Source: Halioxenophilus aromaticivorans (lineage in GTDB: Bacteria; Pseudomonadota; Gammaproteobacteria; Pseudomonadales; Cellvibrionaceae). From it: DNA of 64,000 nt. The notes beneath the pieces were generated by a model. It saw only the letters and a program-made list of their open reading frames with translations. It did no database searches and was not told the origin of the DNA. Location: NCBI RefSeq assembly GCF_042850945.1, contig NZ_AP031496.1, positions 3,906,001 to 3,970,000 of the forward strand, written 5' to 3'. Position numbers and translations under genes: made by a program. How positions within the stretch are numbered: the stretch's first letter is position 1; each line of letters opens with the position of its first letter. This document shows positions 45,523-53,837 of this stretch, piece after piece.

Positions 45523-46524
45523 ATGCGCAATTTTATAGCCTCACTCCCCAAAGCCGAACTTCATGTGCACCTCGAAGGCACGTTTGAGCCCGAGCATATC
45601 TTCGCCATGGCCCTGCGCAATGGTATAGAGCTAGGCTACGAATCGCCGGAGGCCATTGTCGCCGCCTACGATTTTCACGACCTACCCTCGTTTTTAACCT
45701 TCTATTACAAGGCCATGCACGCCCTGCAAACCGAGCAGGATTTTTACGAGCTGACCTACGCCTATTTCGAAAAAGCCGCCGCCGACAACATTGTCTATGT
45801 GGAGCCTTTCTTCGACCCCCAGGGCCACACCAGCCGTGGCATAAGCTTCGCTACAGTTATCAACGGCATTCACCGTGCCCAGCAGGACGCGGAACAAAAC
45901 CTGGGCGTGAAATCCAATTTAATTATGTGCTTTTTGCGCGATATGAGCGCGGAATCGGCCATGGAACATCTGCAGCTAAGCCTCCCCTACAAAGACTGGA
46001 TTATTGGCGTGGGACTGGACAGCGATGAAAAAGACAACCCGCCGATGAAGTTTAAAGCGGTGTTTGATCGCGCCCGCGCAGAGGGCTATAAGCTCACCAT
46101 GCATTGCGATGTGAACCAGAAAGATATCGTTAGCCACATATGGGAATGCCTAAACGACATCGATGTAGAACGTATCGACCACGGCATTAATAGCTTGGAA
46201 GACGATGCTCTGTGCGCAGAGATCGCCAAGCGAGAACTTGGCTTAACCATCTGCCCCGTATCCAACCAATTTGTGGTACAAACCTACACCACCGATGAAA
46301 TACGCAGCATGCTGCGAAAAGGCATGAAGCCCACCATCAACTCCGACGACCCAGCCTACTTCAGAGCCTACTTAAACGACAACTTTGAAGCCTTGGTAGA
46401 ACACGGCAATTTTAGCCAAAGCGAGATACTGCAACTGGTGAAAAACAGCTTTGAAGTTAGTTGGTTGGAACCAACGGATAAGAACGGCTATTTGAGCAAA
46501 CTGGCGGAATTAGAAACTTGCTAA
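45523..46524 (+). CDS. adenosine/adenine deaminase family enzyme with altered HAGE motif
   Basis: This 333-residue amidohydrolase has the N-terminal metal motif AELHVHLEGTFEPEHIF (H14, H16). It also has VERIDHGINSLEDDA with the catalytic His, and the metal Asp in INSDDPAYFRAY, a form seen in adenine deaminases. In place of HAGE, which holds the proton-shuttling Glu, it reads MHCDVNQ, so the usual Glu is Val. I recall related bacterial sequences with HCDVDQ, which points to a separate subfamily with a possibly different substrate. ATG 45523 was chosen over TTG 45502. The reaction is not certain. Confidence 0.8.
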   Translation: MRNFIASLPKAELHVHLEGTFEPEHIFAMALRNGIELGYESPEAIVAAYDFHDLPSFLTFYYKAMHALQTEQDFYELTYAYFEKAAADNIVYVEPFFDPQGHTSRGISFATVINGIHRAQQDAEQNLGVKSNLIMCFLRDMSAESAMEHLQLSLPYKDWIIGVGLDSDEKDNPPMKFKAVFDRARAEGYKLTMHCDVNQKDIVSHIWECLNDIDVERIDHGINSLEDDALCAEIAKRELGLTICPVSNQFVVQTYTTDEIRSMLRKGMKPTINSDDPAYFRAYLNDNFEALVEHGNFSQSEILQLVKNSFEVSWLEPTDKNGYLSKLAELETC

Positions 46525-46531
46525 GCGGTGC

Positions 46532-47179
46532 CTACTGCTTGGCTATGTACTCCTTAAACAACTGCACCAAAGCAATAGCTTTCTTTGACTGGGCATAGTC
46601 AACTGCGTTGTAGCCGTTATTATTCCTTACCATCGGATCGACGCCCTTTTCAAGGAGACTTGCTGCAATTTCCAAGCGATCCAGTAGCGCTATATTGGAC
46701 TTTGATAACGACACCAAAAGGTTGGAACCGGATTCGCTTTTATAGTCGGCGTCGATATCCCTGCGCAGCAATTGCTTAAGTACAATCGCCTTACGGGTTT
46801 TAACCTTGTTGTACTCAGATTCGTCCGAAGGGCTCCCGCCACTTACGAGGCTAAGCGGTGCGACATGATTTTCCAGTGCGCAGGCGATCAGATAAGCATT
46901 TTGATTAGGATTGAGAGTGGGATAACCGCTGGCATCCAACTTGCCGATTGAAGCACGATAACAGGCAGGTTCTAACCCAGCACTGGTTGTTTTCTCATCT
47001 AGGCCATGTTCACCTATCTTATGTGAAGCCGCACTGTTTTCCTGAGCCGCACTGGCTTGGCAGGAAAACAGTGCAATCAATACCAAGATAGCCATCAATT
47101 CCAGAGGCTTATAGTGAGAACGCCATTGAATGGCGATTGTGTAGAGCAAACCCTGAAAAACGGCTAATTTTTCATGCAT
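46532..47179 (-). CDS. exported protein with ankyrin-like repeats
   Basis: This small protein has a hydrophobic N-terminal segment (LMAILVLIALFSCQASAA) that looks like a signal peptide. A Cys-containing middle follows (PACYRAS, NAYLIACALENH). The C-terminus has two ankyrin-like units, ADYKSESGSNLLVSLSKSN and DPMVRNNNGYNAVDYAQSKK. ATG 47179 gives 215 residues; TTG 47200 overlaps the rmuC stop and ATG 47095 starts at the hydrophobic part. Ankyrin repeats bind other proteins; the partner is unknown. It follows rmuC on the same strand and is convergent with the deaminase gene. Confidence 0.7.
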   Translation of the reverse strand: MHEKLAVFQGLLYTIAIQWRSHYKPLELMAILVLIALFSCQASAAQENSAASHKIGEHGLDEKTTSAGLEPACYRASIGKLDASGYPTLNPNQNAYLIACALENHVAPLSLVSGGSPSDESEYNKVKTRKAIVLKQLLRRDIDADYKSESGSNLLVSLSKSNIALLDRLEIAASLLEKGVDPMVRNNNGYNAVDYAQSKKAIALVQLFKEYIAKQ

Positions 47180-47196
47180 ACCAGCGTACTTTAGAG

Positions 47197-48852
47197 TCAA
47201 TCCGAATCACGCTGCGAAAAGCGATGCGGTACCACCGTGGAGCGGGCGTTTTCCCTTTCGTCTTCTGGCTCAGGTTGATTAGCCACAAAGTCTACTTCCA
47301 GCTCGGCTTTATCAGTGAAATGTTCCGGCAACTCCTGCTTAATGGACGGCGCCAGGTGTTTGAAGTCGGCCACTTGTTTCACCAGGTTTGCCTTGCCACT
47401 GAGCAACTGCCCCTCTGCTTTTTGGTAGGATTCTTGAGCTTTATCCAAGCCTTTCTTGACCCCATCGAAGCTCTTAAGAAAGGCATTCAGCTTGTTGAAT
47501 ACCCCCTCGGCTTTTTGTGCCAAGGCTGCGGTGTGTTTGTTTTGATCTTCAAATCGCCACAATTGACGCACGATATTTAAGCTGGTTAATAACGTGGTGG
47601 GAGTAGCCACAAGAATATTTTGTTGTAACGCCGTTTGAAATAGATCTTCATCGGCTTTAAGCGCTTCGACAAAGGCCGATTCAATGGGCACAAACATAAA
47701 CACCACTTCGGGCGAATTTAGCGCGGGGATTTTATCGTATTCGCGTTCGGCCAGCTCTTGAATGCGGGCCTTCATGGCTTGGACGTGGTCGGCTAAGGCC
47801 AGGGCACGCTCAGCTTCGTGCTCACTATTCACATAGCGGGTATAGGCATTGAGCGAAACCTTGGCATCGATGATAAGGTGTTTATTTTGCGGTAAATACA
47901 CCAGGGCATCCGGCCGCTGGTGGCCATGTTCGGTTTTAAAAGAAACTTCTCGTTCGTAATCCTTGCCCCGCTGCAAGCCCGAGCGGTCCAGTACGTTTTC
48001 CAGTACTAATTCGCCCCAGTTGCCCTGCAACTTTTTTTGCCCGCGTAACGCCGTGGACAACTCGTGGGCTTCTGTGGTGATTTGTTGATTTAGGGCTTTG
48101 AGTTGTTCCAGTTCTTTTTTTAATTCCCCGCGCTGGGTGGTTTCGCGGTGATGTATGTCTTGCACCTCTTTTTTAAAGGCGTCTATGGATTGCTGAAAGG
48201 GATTAATAACCGACTGCAACCCCACGTTGTTTTGCGCTGCTAATGCCTCGGATTTTTTATCCAATATTTCGCTGGCAAGTAATTGGAAGCGCTCGCTTAA
48301 GTCTTGCTTTTGTTGCTCAAACAGCACCTGCTGTTGTTTGAGACTGCGCTCTCGCTCGGCCACCGAGCTAGATAGGGCTACGTTGTCTTCGCTCAATTGT
48401 GAATATTGCTTTTGCAGGGCTTCCAGCTTTTGCTGGCCGGACTCTAGTTGTGCTTCCAGGCTGGCGATTCTCTCCGCTTGGTTGTCCACCCGGGTTTGAT
48501 AGCCCTTGATATCAGCCAGTGCAGTTTGGCGGCTATCGGCCAAGGAATTATTTTTGTCTGCCAAGGCCCGCTCGCGCAGTTTTAGCTCGTCGAATCGTTG
48601 CTTTAAATGGCCGGCTTGCACACCGCGCAGCTCAAACCTGCGGCTAAGCTCATTGTGGCTGTGCTGCAATGATTGCTGCTCTTGTTGCAGCTCGTCATGT
48701 GCTTGCTGCAGCGCCTGTTGAGCCTGTTCGGCTTGGCTTAACTGGGATTTTAACCCCCGGCGGGCCAACCAAATGGTTAGCCACCCTGTAATAACCAGCA
48801 GTAACAGCCCACCGCCTAAAATCAGCCATTGCGTTTGGTCTAATACTGGCAA
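47197..48852 (-). CDS. rmuC: DNA recombination protein RmuC
   Basis: RmuC restrains DNA inversions and is thought to be a nuclease-like protein at the membrane. The protein has a TM helix right at the N-terminus (WLILGGGLLLLVITGWLTIWL) and a long coiled coil from about 30 to 230 rich in Gln and Glu. The conserved RmuC core starts near 240 (LRGQKKLQGNWGELVLENVLDRSGL, then ALVYLPQNKHLIIDAKVSL). TTG 48852 lies 9 bp after a GGAGG and gives 551 residues; GTG 48876 is the alternative. It nearly abuts the DUF808 gene. Confidence 0.92.
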   Translation of the reverse strand: MPVLDQTQWLILGGGLLLLVITGWLTIWLARRGLKSQLSQAEQAQQALQQAHDELQQEQQSLQHSHNELSRRFELRGVQAGHLKQRFDELKLRERALADKNNSLADSRQTALADIKGYQTRVDNQAERIASLEAQLESGQQKLEALQKQYSQLSEDNVALSSSVAERERSLKQQQVLFEQQKQDLSERFQLLASEILDKKSEALAAQNNVGLQSVINPFQQSIDAFKKEVQDIHHRETTQRGELKKELEQLKALNQQITTEAHELSTALRGQKKLQGNWGELVLENVLDRSGLQRGKDYEREVSFKTEHGHQRPDALVYLPQNKHLIIDAKVSLNAYTRYVNSEHEAERALALADHVQAMKARIQELAEREYDKIPALNSPEVVFMFVPIESAFVEALKADEDLFQTALQQNILVATPTTLLTSLNIVRQLWRFEDQNKHTAALAQKAEGVFNKLNAFLKSFDGVKKGLDKAQESYQKAEGQLLSGKANLVKQVADFKHLAPSIKQELPEHFTDKAELEVDFVANQPEPEDERENARSTVVPHRFSQRDSD

Positions 48853-48853
48853 A

Positions 48854-49789
48854 TCAATGGGCCTCCGCGCTGCCACCGCGTATTTTATCCACCAGGGTTT
48901 TGATGCCTACCAGTACACCACCAGCAACGATGCCGACCACGGCGTTGAGCAACATACCGGAGATCACTTCCATCACTGTGGCTAAAGGCAAATTGTGCAC
49001 CCACTCTTCCAACACGTGGATAACGTCGTGGCCGCCGGGGATACCGTGCAGCAATATGCCGCCGCCCACCAAAAACATGGCCGCGGTACCAACAATGGTT
49101 AGGGTTTTAAGGATATAGGGGCAAACCACCAAAATGCCGCGGCCCAATTTATTGCTAAAGCTGCTCTTTTCTGGCTCAGAGAGGTAAAAGCCGAGGTCGT
49201 CTAGCTTAACGATGGCGGCCACCAAACCGTAGACTGCCAGGGTGATTAAAATGGCAATGGCCACAACCACGCCCAAACGCACACTAAAACTGGCATCGGC
49301 TACAACGCCTAGCGCGATAACCACAATCTCAGCCGAGAGAATAAAATCGGTGCGCACAGCACCTTTGATCTTCTCTTTTTCGAATTCTGCCAAGTTGATG
49401 TTGGGGTCGGCCAATGCCTCTTTGCGGGCTTCGTGCGCCGCGTCCTTCGGCCCGTGCAGCCATTTATGGAATACTTTTTCAAAGCCCTCGAAGCACAGGT
49501 AACCGCCGCCCACCATTAGCAGTGGCGTTATTAACCAGGGCAATACAGCGCTGATTAACAACGCCGCCGGCACCAAGATGCACTTGTTGATTACAGAGCC
49601 TTTAAACACAGCCCAAACCACGGGCAGTTCCCGCTCGGGTTTTAACCCGGTCACCTGTTCTGCGTTTAGCGCTAGGTCATCTCCCAAAACGCCGGCGGTT
49701 TTCTTAGCGGCTACCTTGGTCATCACCGATACATCGTCCAGCACCGTTGCTATATCGTCCAGCAGCGCGAGCAAGCCTGCAAATGCCAT
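48854..49789 (-). CDS. DUF808 (YedI-like) inner-membrane protein
   Basis: This 311-residue membrane protein matches YedI. The start is MAFAGLLALLDDIATVLDDV, then VMTKVAAKKTAGVLGDDLALN and EKIKGAVRTDFILSAEIVVIALG, followed by several hydrophobic helices and the IPGGHDVIHVLEEWVHNLP loop. The family is called DUF808 and has no defined function. ATG 49789 follows AAAGGAG. It is upstream of rmuC with a stop next to the rmuC start, so the genes are probably in one transcript. Confidence 0.93.
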   Translation of the reverse strand: MAFAGLLALLDDIATVLDDVSVMTKVAAKKTAGVLGDDLALNAEQVTGLKPERELPVVWAVFKGSVINKCILVPAALLISAVLPWLITPLLMVGGGYLCFEGFEKVFHKWLHGPKDAAHEARKEALADPNINLAEFEKEKIKGAVRTDFILSAEIVVIALGVVADASFSVRLGVVVAIAILITLAVYGLVAAIVKLDDLGFYLSEPEKSSFSNKLGRGILVVCPYILKTLTIVGTAAMFLVGGGILLHGIPGGHDVIHVLEEWVHNLPLATVMEVISGMLLNAVVGIVAGGVLVGIKTLVDKIRGGSAEAH

Positions 49790-49989
49790 AGTCCTATCTC
49801 CTTTTGCAATGGCGCCACTATACCATTCTTATCTGGCCATAGCGCCAGTGGCTCTCTCACGCCCTGGGGTGGGCCCATAGTAATCCAGCAATCGTACAAA
49901 ACCAGCCCTACCATTTGGAGCCTATGACTGGAGACGGTTATTTGCGTTTAGAGGGTTGGCTTTGCAAATGATAATTTACGCGCCACAGA

Positions 49990-50022
49990 CTGTTCATAAA
50001 GTCGCAATCAAGTTGTAACAAT
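49990..50022 (+). promoter_or_regulatory. possible Pho box upstream of phoX
   Basis: Three 11-bp segments, CTGTTCATAAA, GTCGCAATCAA and GTTGTAACAAT, follow in register about 50 bp before the phoX start. Their spacing and the first unit resemble PhoB-binding 11-bp repeats (CTGTCATAAA-like), but the second unit is poor. PhoB control of phoX is expected in general. Confidence 0.4.
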
Positions 50023-50074
50023 CGGTTTTTAGGCTATGGGCGGATTTAGAACTAATACACCATGGAGTGAACCG

Positions 50075-51988
50075 ATGAGTCAGCCTGAAAACCCAAAACA
50101 AACAGAAGCAATGCTTCACGACGACGTTATCCCTACTACCAATAAAACCAACAACCGTACCTTTGCCGACGTGCTTAAAGTGAACCTGTCTCGTCGCAGT
50201 GTTCTGCAAGGTACCGCCGCAGCCACCGCTGCCTCTGCTGGTTTTTTTGCGCCGGGCGCGTTGGCCAATATGTGGAGCAGCTCTGCACAGAAAGCCGACT
50301 CCGGTGAGTTGGTTGGGTTTCAACCAGTAACCTTAGAAGCGGCCAATGCGGTTGACCAAACCTGGCCTGTTATATCTCCAGACTACGACTTCCAAGTACT
50401 GATTCCTTGGGGCACCCCGCTCGAGCCAGGCGCCTGTGAAGAATGGGCCGGTGACCCAGACACTCGCCCAAGCCCAGAAGACGCTGCGCTGCAAATTGGT
50501 GTTGGCCACGACGGCATGTGGTTCTACCCAGGCGATGCTAAAAAAGGCTACGGCATTGAAGGCTACGAGTTTGTATCCACCCACGGCGTACTGTGTATTA
50601 ACCACGAATACGGTAGCAACACCCACGTACTGGGCAAAAGTGCTCCCGAAAACCTAGACGACGTGCGTCGTATGCAACACGCCATGGGCGTATCCGTGGT
50701 TGCCATCGCTAAGCGTAAAGGCGGCTGGAAAAACGTTAAAGACAAAAAATCACGTCGTATTCATGCCAACACGCCGTTTATGTTCTCAGGCCCTGCTGCC
50801 AAATCTGACTTGCTGAAAAATGGCGCCGGTAACGTACCTCTGGGCACCTTGAACAACTGCGGTAGCGGCCCTACTCCTTGGGACACTTACCTCACTTGTG
50901 AGGAAAACTTCAACGGTTATTTTGGCGCCTCCATGCCAATGGTTCTGTCCGAAGAGCAAGAGCGCTACGGTTTATCTGAAAACGGTTCTGGCTACGGCTG
51001 GTACAACTTTGACAAGCGCTTTGATCTTTCCGATGACGACTACGCCAATGAGTGCAACCGCTTTGGTTGGATTATGGAAATCGACCCCTTCGATGCCACT
51101 CAAACGCCTGTTAAGCGCACTGCCCTAGGCCGCTTTAAGCACGAAGCCATCGCCATTGGCGTTGCCGCCGACCGCCGTGTTGCCGCTTACATGGGTGACG
51201 ATGAGCGCTTTAACTACTGCTACAAATACATCTCTGATCGCAGCATTGAAAACTGCGAAGCGCGTGGTGTGAGCCCACTGGACGAAGGCAAATTATACGT
51301 TGCCAAGTTCAATGACGACGGCACCGGTGAGTGGATGGAACTAACCATCGAAAACCCCGTTCTGGCCGAGCGTTTTGCCGACCAAGGCGAAGTACTGATT
51401 TACGCCCGTATCGCTGCCGACTTGTTGGGCGCCACCCCAATGGACCGTCCAGAGTGGACCACCGTTGGTAAAGACGGCGAAGTCTACTGGACCATGACCA
51501 ACAACTCCCAGCGTACAGAGCCCAACGCAGCCAACCCAGAAACACCAAACACCCACGGCCACATCATTAAAACCACCGGCGGCCACGTGAACACCAGTTT
51601 CCGTTGGGAAATCTTTATGTTGGCGTCTTCCACCAGCGGCACCGAAGGCTCTTTTGCCTCACCAGACGCAGCCTGGGCCGACGCCTACGGCCGTTTGTTC
51701 ATCGGCACCGACGGCGGCCAGGACGATGGCCTACAGGATCAACTGACTGTACTGGACACCTCCAACAAAAACGCCATGCCTAAGCGTTTGTTTATGGGCG
51801 TTGTTAGCGATGAGATCACCGGCTTCACCATCACTCCAGACCAGCGCACTGCATTTATCAACATGCAGCACCCTGGTAACGGTGACCCAGCCGCAACTAA
51901 CTTCCCAGCGCCACGCGATTACATGACCATTCCTCGTGACTGCACCATCGTAATCACCAAGAAAGACGGCGGCATCATCGGCTCTTAA
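50075..51988 (+). CDS. phoX: PhoX-family alkaline phosphatase
   Basis: PhoX enzymes are calcium/iron-dependent phosphatases that release phosphate from organic esters outside the cell. The 637-residue protein carries a twin-arginine signal (NLSRRSVLQGTAAATAASAG) about 45 residues in, which fits Tat export with cofactor. The DUF839 body has LCINHEYGSNTHV, LNNCGSGPTPWDTYLTCEEN, GRFKHEAIAI and AYMGDDERFNYCYKY, where metal ligands lie. The ATG at 50075 follows GGAG by 6 bases; an upstream in-frame start at 50036 is unlikely. A strong terminator follows 19 bp after the stop. Confidence 0.93.
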   Translation: MSQPENPKQTEAMLHDDVIPTTNKTNNRTFADVLKVNLSRRSVLQGTAAATAASAGFFAPGALANMWSSSAQKADSGELVGFQPVTLEAANAVDQTWPVISPDYDFQVLIPWGTPLEPGACEEWAGDPDTRPSPEDAALQIGVGHDGMWFYPGDAKKGYGIEGYEFVSTHGVLCINHEYGSNTHVLGKSAPENLDDVRRMQHAMGVSVVAIAKRKGGWKNVKDKKSRRIHANTPFMFSGPAAKSDLLKNGAGNVPLGTLNNCGSGPTPWDTYLTCEENFNGYFGASMPMVLSEEQERYGLSENGSGYGWYNFDKRFDLSDDDYANECNRFGWIMEIDPFDATQTPVKRTALGRFKHEAIAIGVAADRRVAAYMGDDERFNYCYKYISDRSIENCEARGVSPLDEGKLYVAKFNDDGTGEWMELTIENPVLAERFADQGEVLIYARIAADLLGATPMDRPEWTTVGKDGEVYWTMTNNSQRTEPNAANPETPNTHGHIIKTTGGHVNTSFRWEIFMLASSTSGTEGSFASPDAAWADAYGRLFIGTDGGQDDGLQDQLTVLDTSNKNAMPKRLFMGVVSDEITGFTITPDQRTAFINMQHPGNGDPAATNFPAPRDYMTIPRDCTIVITKKDGGIIGS

Positions 51989-52006
51989 ATGTACCGATAG
52001 CGCTGT

Positions 52007-52040
52007 AAAAAAGGCCTCCATCGTGAGGCCTTTTTTTTTT
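52007..52040 (+). terminator. strong intrinsic terminator after phoX
   Basis: AAAAAAGGCCTC and GAGGCCTTTTTT pair around CATCGT and run into ten T residues ending at 52040. It closes the phoX transcript and marks the last sequence of the housekeeping side before the island. Confidence 0.9.
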
Positions 52041-52051
52041 ATTACATATAG

Positions 52052-52090
52052 ACCACCTATAAGTGCATATTTTGCACTCCGTGAGGTGGT
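52052..52090. repeat. nested inverted repeat upstream of the recombinase gene
   Basis: Outer arms ACCACCT (52052-52058) and AGGTGGT (52084-52090) enclose the inner palindrome AGTGCATATTTTGCACT (52062-52078). The inner element recurs 62 bp downstream. It may be a recombinase binding site or an operator. Confidence 0.7.
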
Positions 52091-52123
52091 TTGTGAGTAA
52101 TCCACTTTCTAACCCAAACATAA

Positions 52124-52162
52124 AGTGCAATACTTGCACTCCATGCTCATCCGTCGTATACT
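52124..52162 (+). promoter_or_regulatory. recombinase promoter with palindromic operator over the -35 box
   Basis: TTGCAC (52134-52139) and TATACT (52157-52162) are separated by 17 bp, a near-consensus sigma-70 promoter. The perfect 7-bp-arm palindrome AGTGCAATACTTGCACT (52124-52140) covers the -35 hexamer, so a protein bound there would block transcription. Its twin lies at 52062-52078, and both are followed by CC(G/A)TG. Confidence 0.75.
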
Positions 52163-52193
52163 GTGTGCATAAGTTGCCCGTAGAGGTCATTTG

Positions 52194-53375
52194 ATGCCCA
52201 CAATTTTGTCACTTAACAACGAGAACCCCCTTAAAGAAGGGCGGGATTCGTTTGCAGGTTTGACGGAGAAGCATCGCGCTATCGCCGAAAACCTGGTGAG
52301 TGACTGGCATGCAAAAATCTCCCTGATGGGTGAAACAGAAAACTCTACTGCTGACAGTTATCTTGTAACGGTGAAGCGGCTTCTCTCTTTCACAGGTAAA
52401 GCGCCTTGGATGCTGCGAAAAAAGGATGTTGTCGATTTTCTGGCATTCCGGCAGAACGAGCGAGACGGAGTTCCACTGGCTGAATTGACTGTCGCGGCAT
52501 ACGGTTCAGCTTGGAGGAGTTTCCAAGCGTATATGTTGATGCAGGATGTGGCTAACGAAATTTCTGTAGCCGCCGGGCAGCGGCCACAAGAATTTATCGA
52601 CGATCAAAACTGCATTCCAGTTCGGCGAGCCAAAAGTGACCAAACGCCCAAAGGCTGGGCTTTAACCCCTGAATTTATCGACAAAATAGAAGATGAATTG
52701 CTGCACATGATCAGCATCGCAAAGAAACGCCGCAGCAAGGCTTATTACGCATTGATCCGCGATAGAGTGATGTTTCACCTCGCAATACATTTCGCTTTGC
52801 GCGTATCTGAGCTGGTCACGCTTACCCTAAAGCAGTTTAGTCCTCATACGAGCCCCAAAATGCGCGAGAAATTTGGGAAGTATGGTGCGCTTACCGTTTC
52901 CGGAAAAAATAAAGTGACCGGGACAATTCCCATGCGCGATGAGGCAATTTACCGATTGCTTATTCTTTACATAGAAAAGGTTCGTCCCAAGTTATTGCTT
53001 CGCCGTTCTCGAAAAGAGGAAAATAACGGTCTGACTTCTTACAAGGGGAAAACCTACGCTGTTGCTGACTTGCTTTTCTTTTCTGAACGCGGGAATGTTC
53101 TGAATCCTCGCAGCTTCAGGAAGCGCCTAGAAGAGCTTTCAATGGCTGTAATGACGCCCCAGAAAATGACTCCCCATACACTTCGGCATACAGGCTGTAC
53201 TCTGATGGCACCCTTGTATTCACCGGATGTGGCGCAAAAATATATGAGGCATAAAAACCTCGCAACGACACTTCATTACTATCATCCTGACCCGCTTAAT
53301 GCCGGAGCGCATTTGAATCCGGACTATGATGTAGCTGGCTGGTTTGAAGATGAAGAGGACGAAGATGATTATTAA
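52194..53375 (+). CDS. tyrosine recombinase / integrase
   Basis: This 393-residue site-specific recombinase has a SAM-like core-binding domain (about 20-130) and a C-terminal catalytic domain. Catalytic residues are R203 (FALRVSEL), H328 and R331 (TPHTLRHTG), H353 (MRHKNLATT) and the nucleophile Y362 or Y363 (LHYYHP). The tail is very acidic (EDEEDEDDY-like). ATG 52194 follows AGAGG; a TTG lies one codon earlier. It is the first gene of a run with a small HTH gene and a recombinase-like third gene, under the promoter at 52134. It probably moves the island. Confidence 0.9.
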   Translation: MPTILSLNNENPLKEGRDSFAGLTEKHRAIAENLVSDWHAKISLMGETENSTADSYLVTVKRLLSFTGKAPWMLRKKDVVDFLAFRQNERDGVPLAELTVAAYGSAWRSFQAYMLMQDVANEISVAAGQRPQEFIDDQNCIPVRRAKSDQTPKGWALTPEFIDKIEDELLHMISIAKKRRSKAYYALIRDRVMFHLAIHFALRVSELVTLTLKQFSPHTSPKMREKFGKYGALTVSGKNKVTGTIPMRDEAIYRLLILYIEKVRPKLLLRRSRKEENNGLTSYKGKTYAVADLLFFSERGNVLNPRSFRKRLEELSMAVMTPQKMTPHTLRHTGCTLMAPLYSPDVAQKYMRHKNLATTLHYYHPDPLNAGAHLNPDYDVAGWFEDEEDEDDY

Positions 53376-53384
53376 GGACTGCCT

Positions 53385-53834
53385 ATGAAAATCACACTTA
53401 AAAACAATGTGCGAACCACAATGGCTAGCCGCGATATTACGATGTGGAAGGATTTGGCGGAGCGATTGAAAAACAATCAGGACTATTCCATCACACGCAC
53501 ATCACTGGCGCGTCAGATCGAGCAGGAAACACCAGCGTACTCGCTGTCCTTAATTGAAGCGCTTTGTAATGAATTGCAGTGTCTTCCAAATGATTTGTTC
53601 CGGATTGAGATCACCGACGCTACTGCCGATGATATTCGCAATCTGACTCGGCGGGAAAAGCCCTTTGAATTTGGGCATATCATTGAGGCGGATTCTGCTA
53701 CCTCGAAAGAGAGTCCGGCAACTAATGCTGACTCGGCAAGTCAGCAACAAGATGATTTTGATGATGAAGATGAGCTGGTTGGAGGCAGGGTCTCCCACCA
53801 GAATGCTGGAAGTATACGCAAGCGAGAAAAGTAA
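53385..53834 (+). CDS. small HTH DNA-binding protein (Cro/C1-like)
   Basis: This 149-residue protein has an N-terminal HTH like HTH_26 or Cro: TMASRDITMWKDLAERL, then YSITRTSLARQIEQETPAYS and LSLIEALCNELQCLPNDLF (about 12-75). The rest is low-complexity and acidic (QQQDDFDDEDELVGG). Its ATG follows AAGGA 8 bases after the integrase stop. Candidates for its targets are the twin palindromes before the recombinase gene, which would make it a repressor of the module or a directionality factor. This is inference. Confidence 0.75.
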   Translation: MKITLKNNVRTTMASRDITMWKDLAERLKNNQDYSITRTSLARQIEQETPAYSLSLIEALCNELQCLPNDLFRIEITDATADDIRNLTRREKPFEFGHIIEADSATSKESPATNADSASQQQDDFDDEDELVGGRVSHQNAGSIRKREK

Positions 53835-53837
53835 AAC

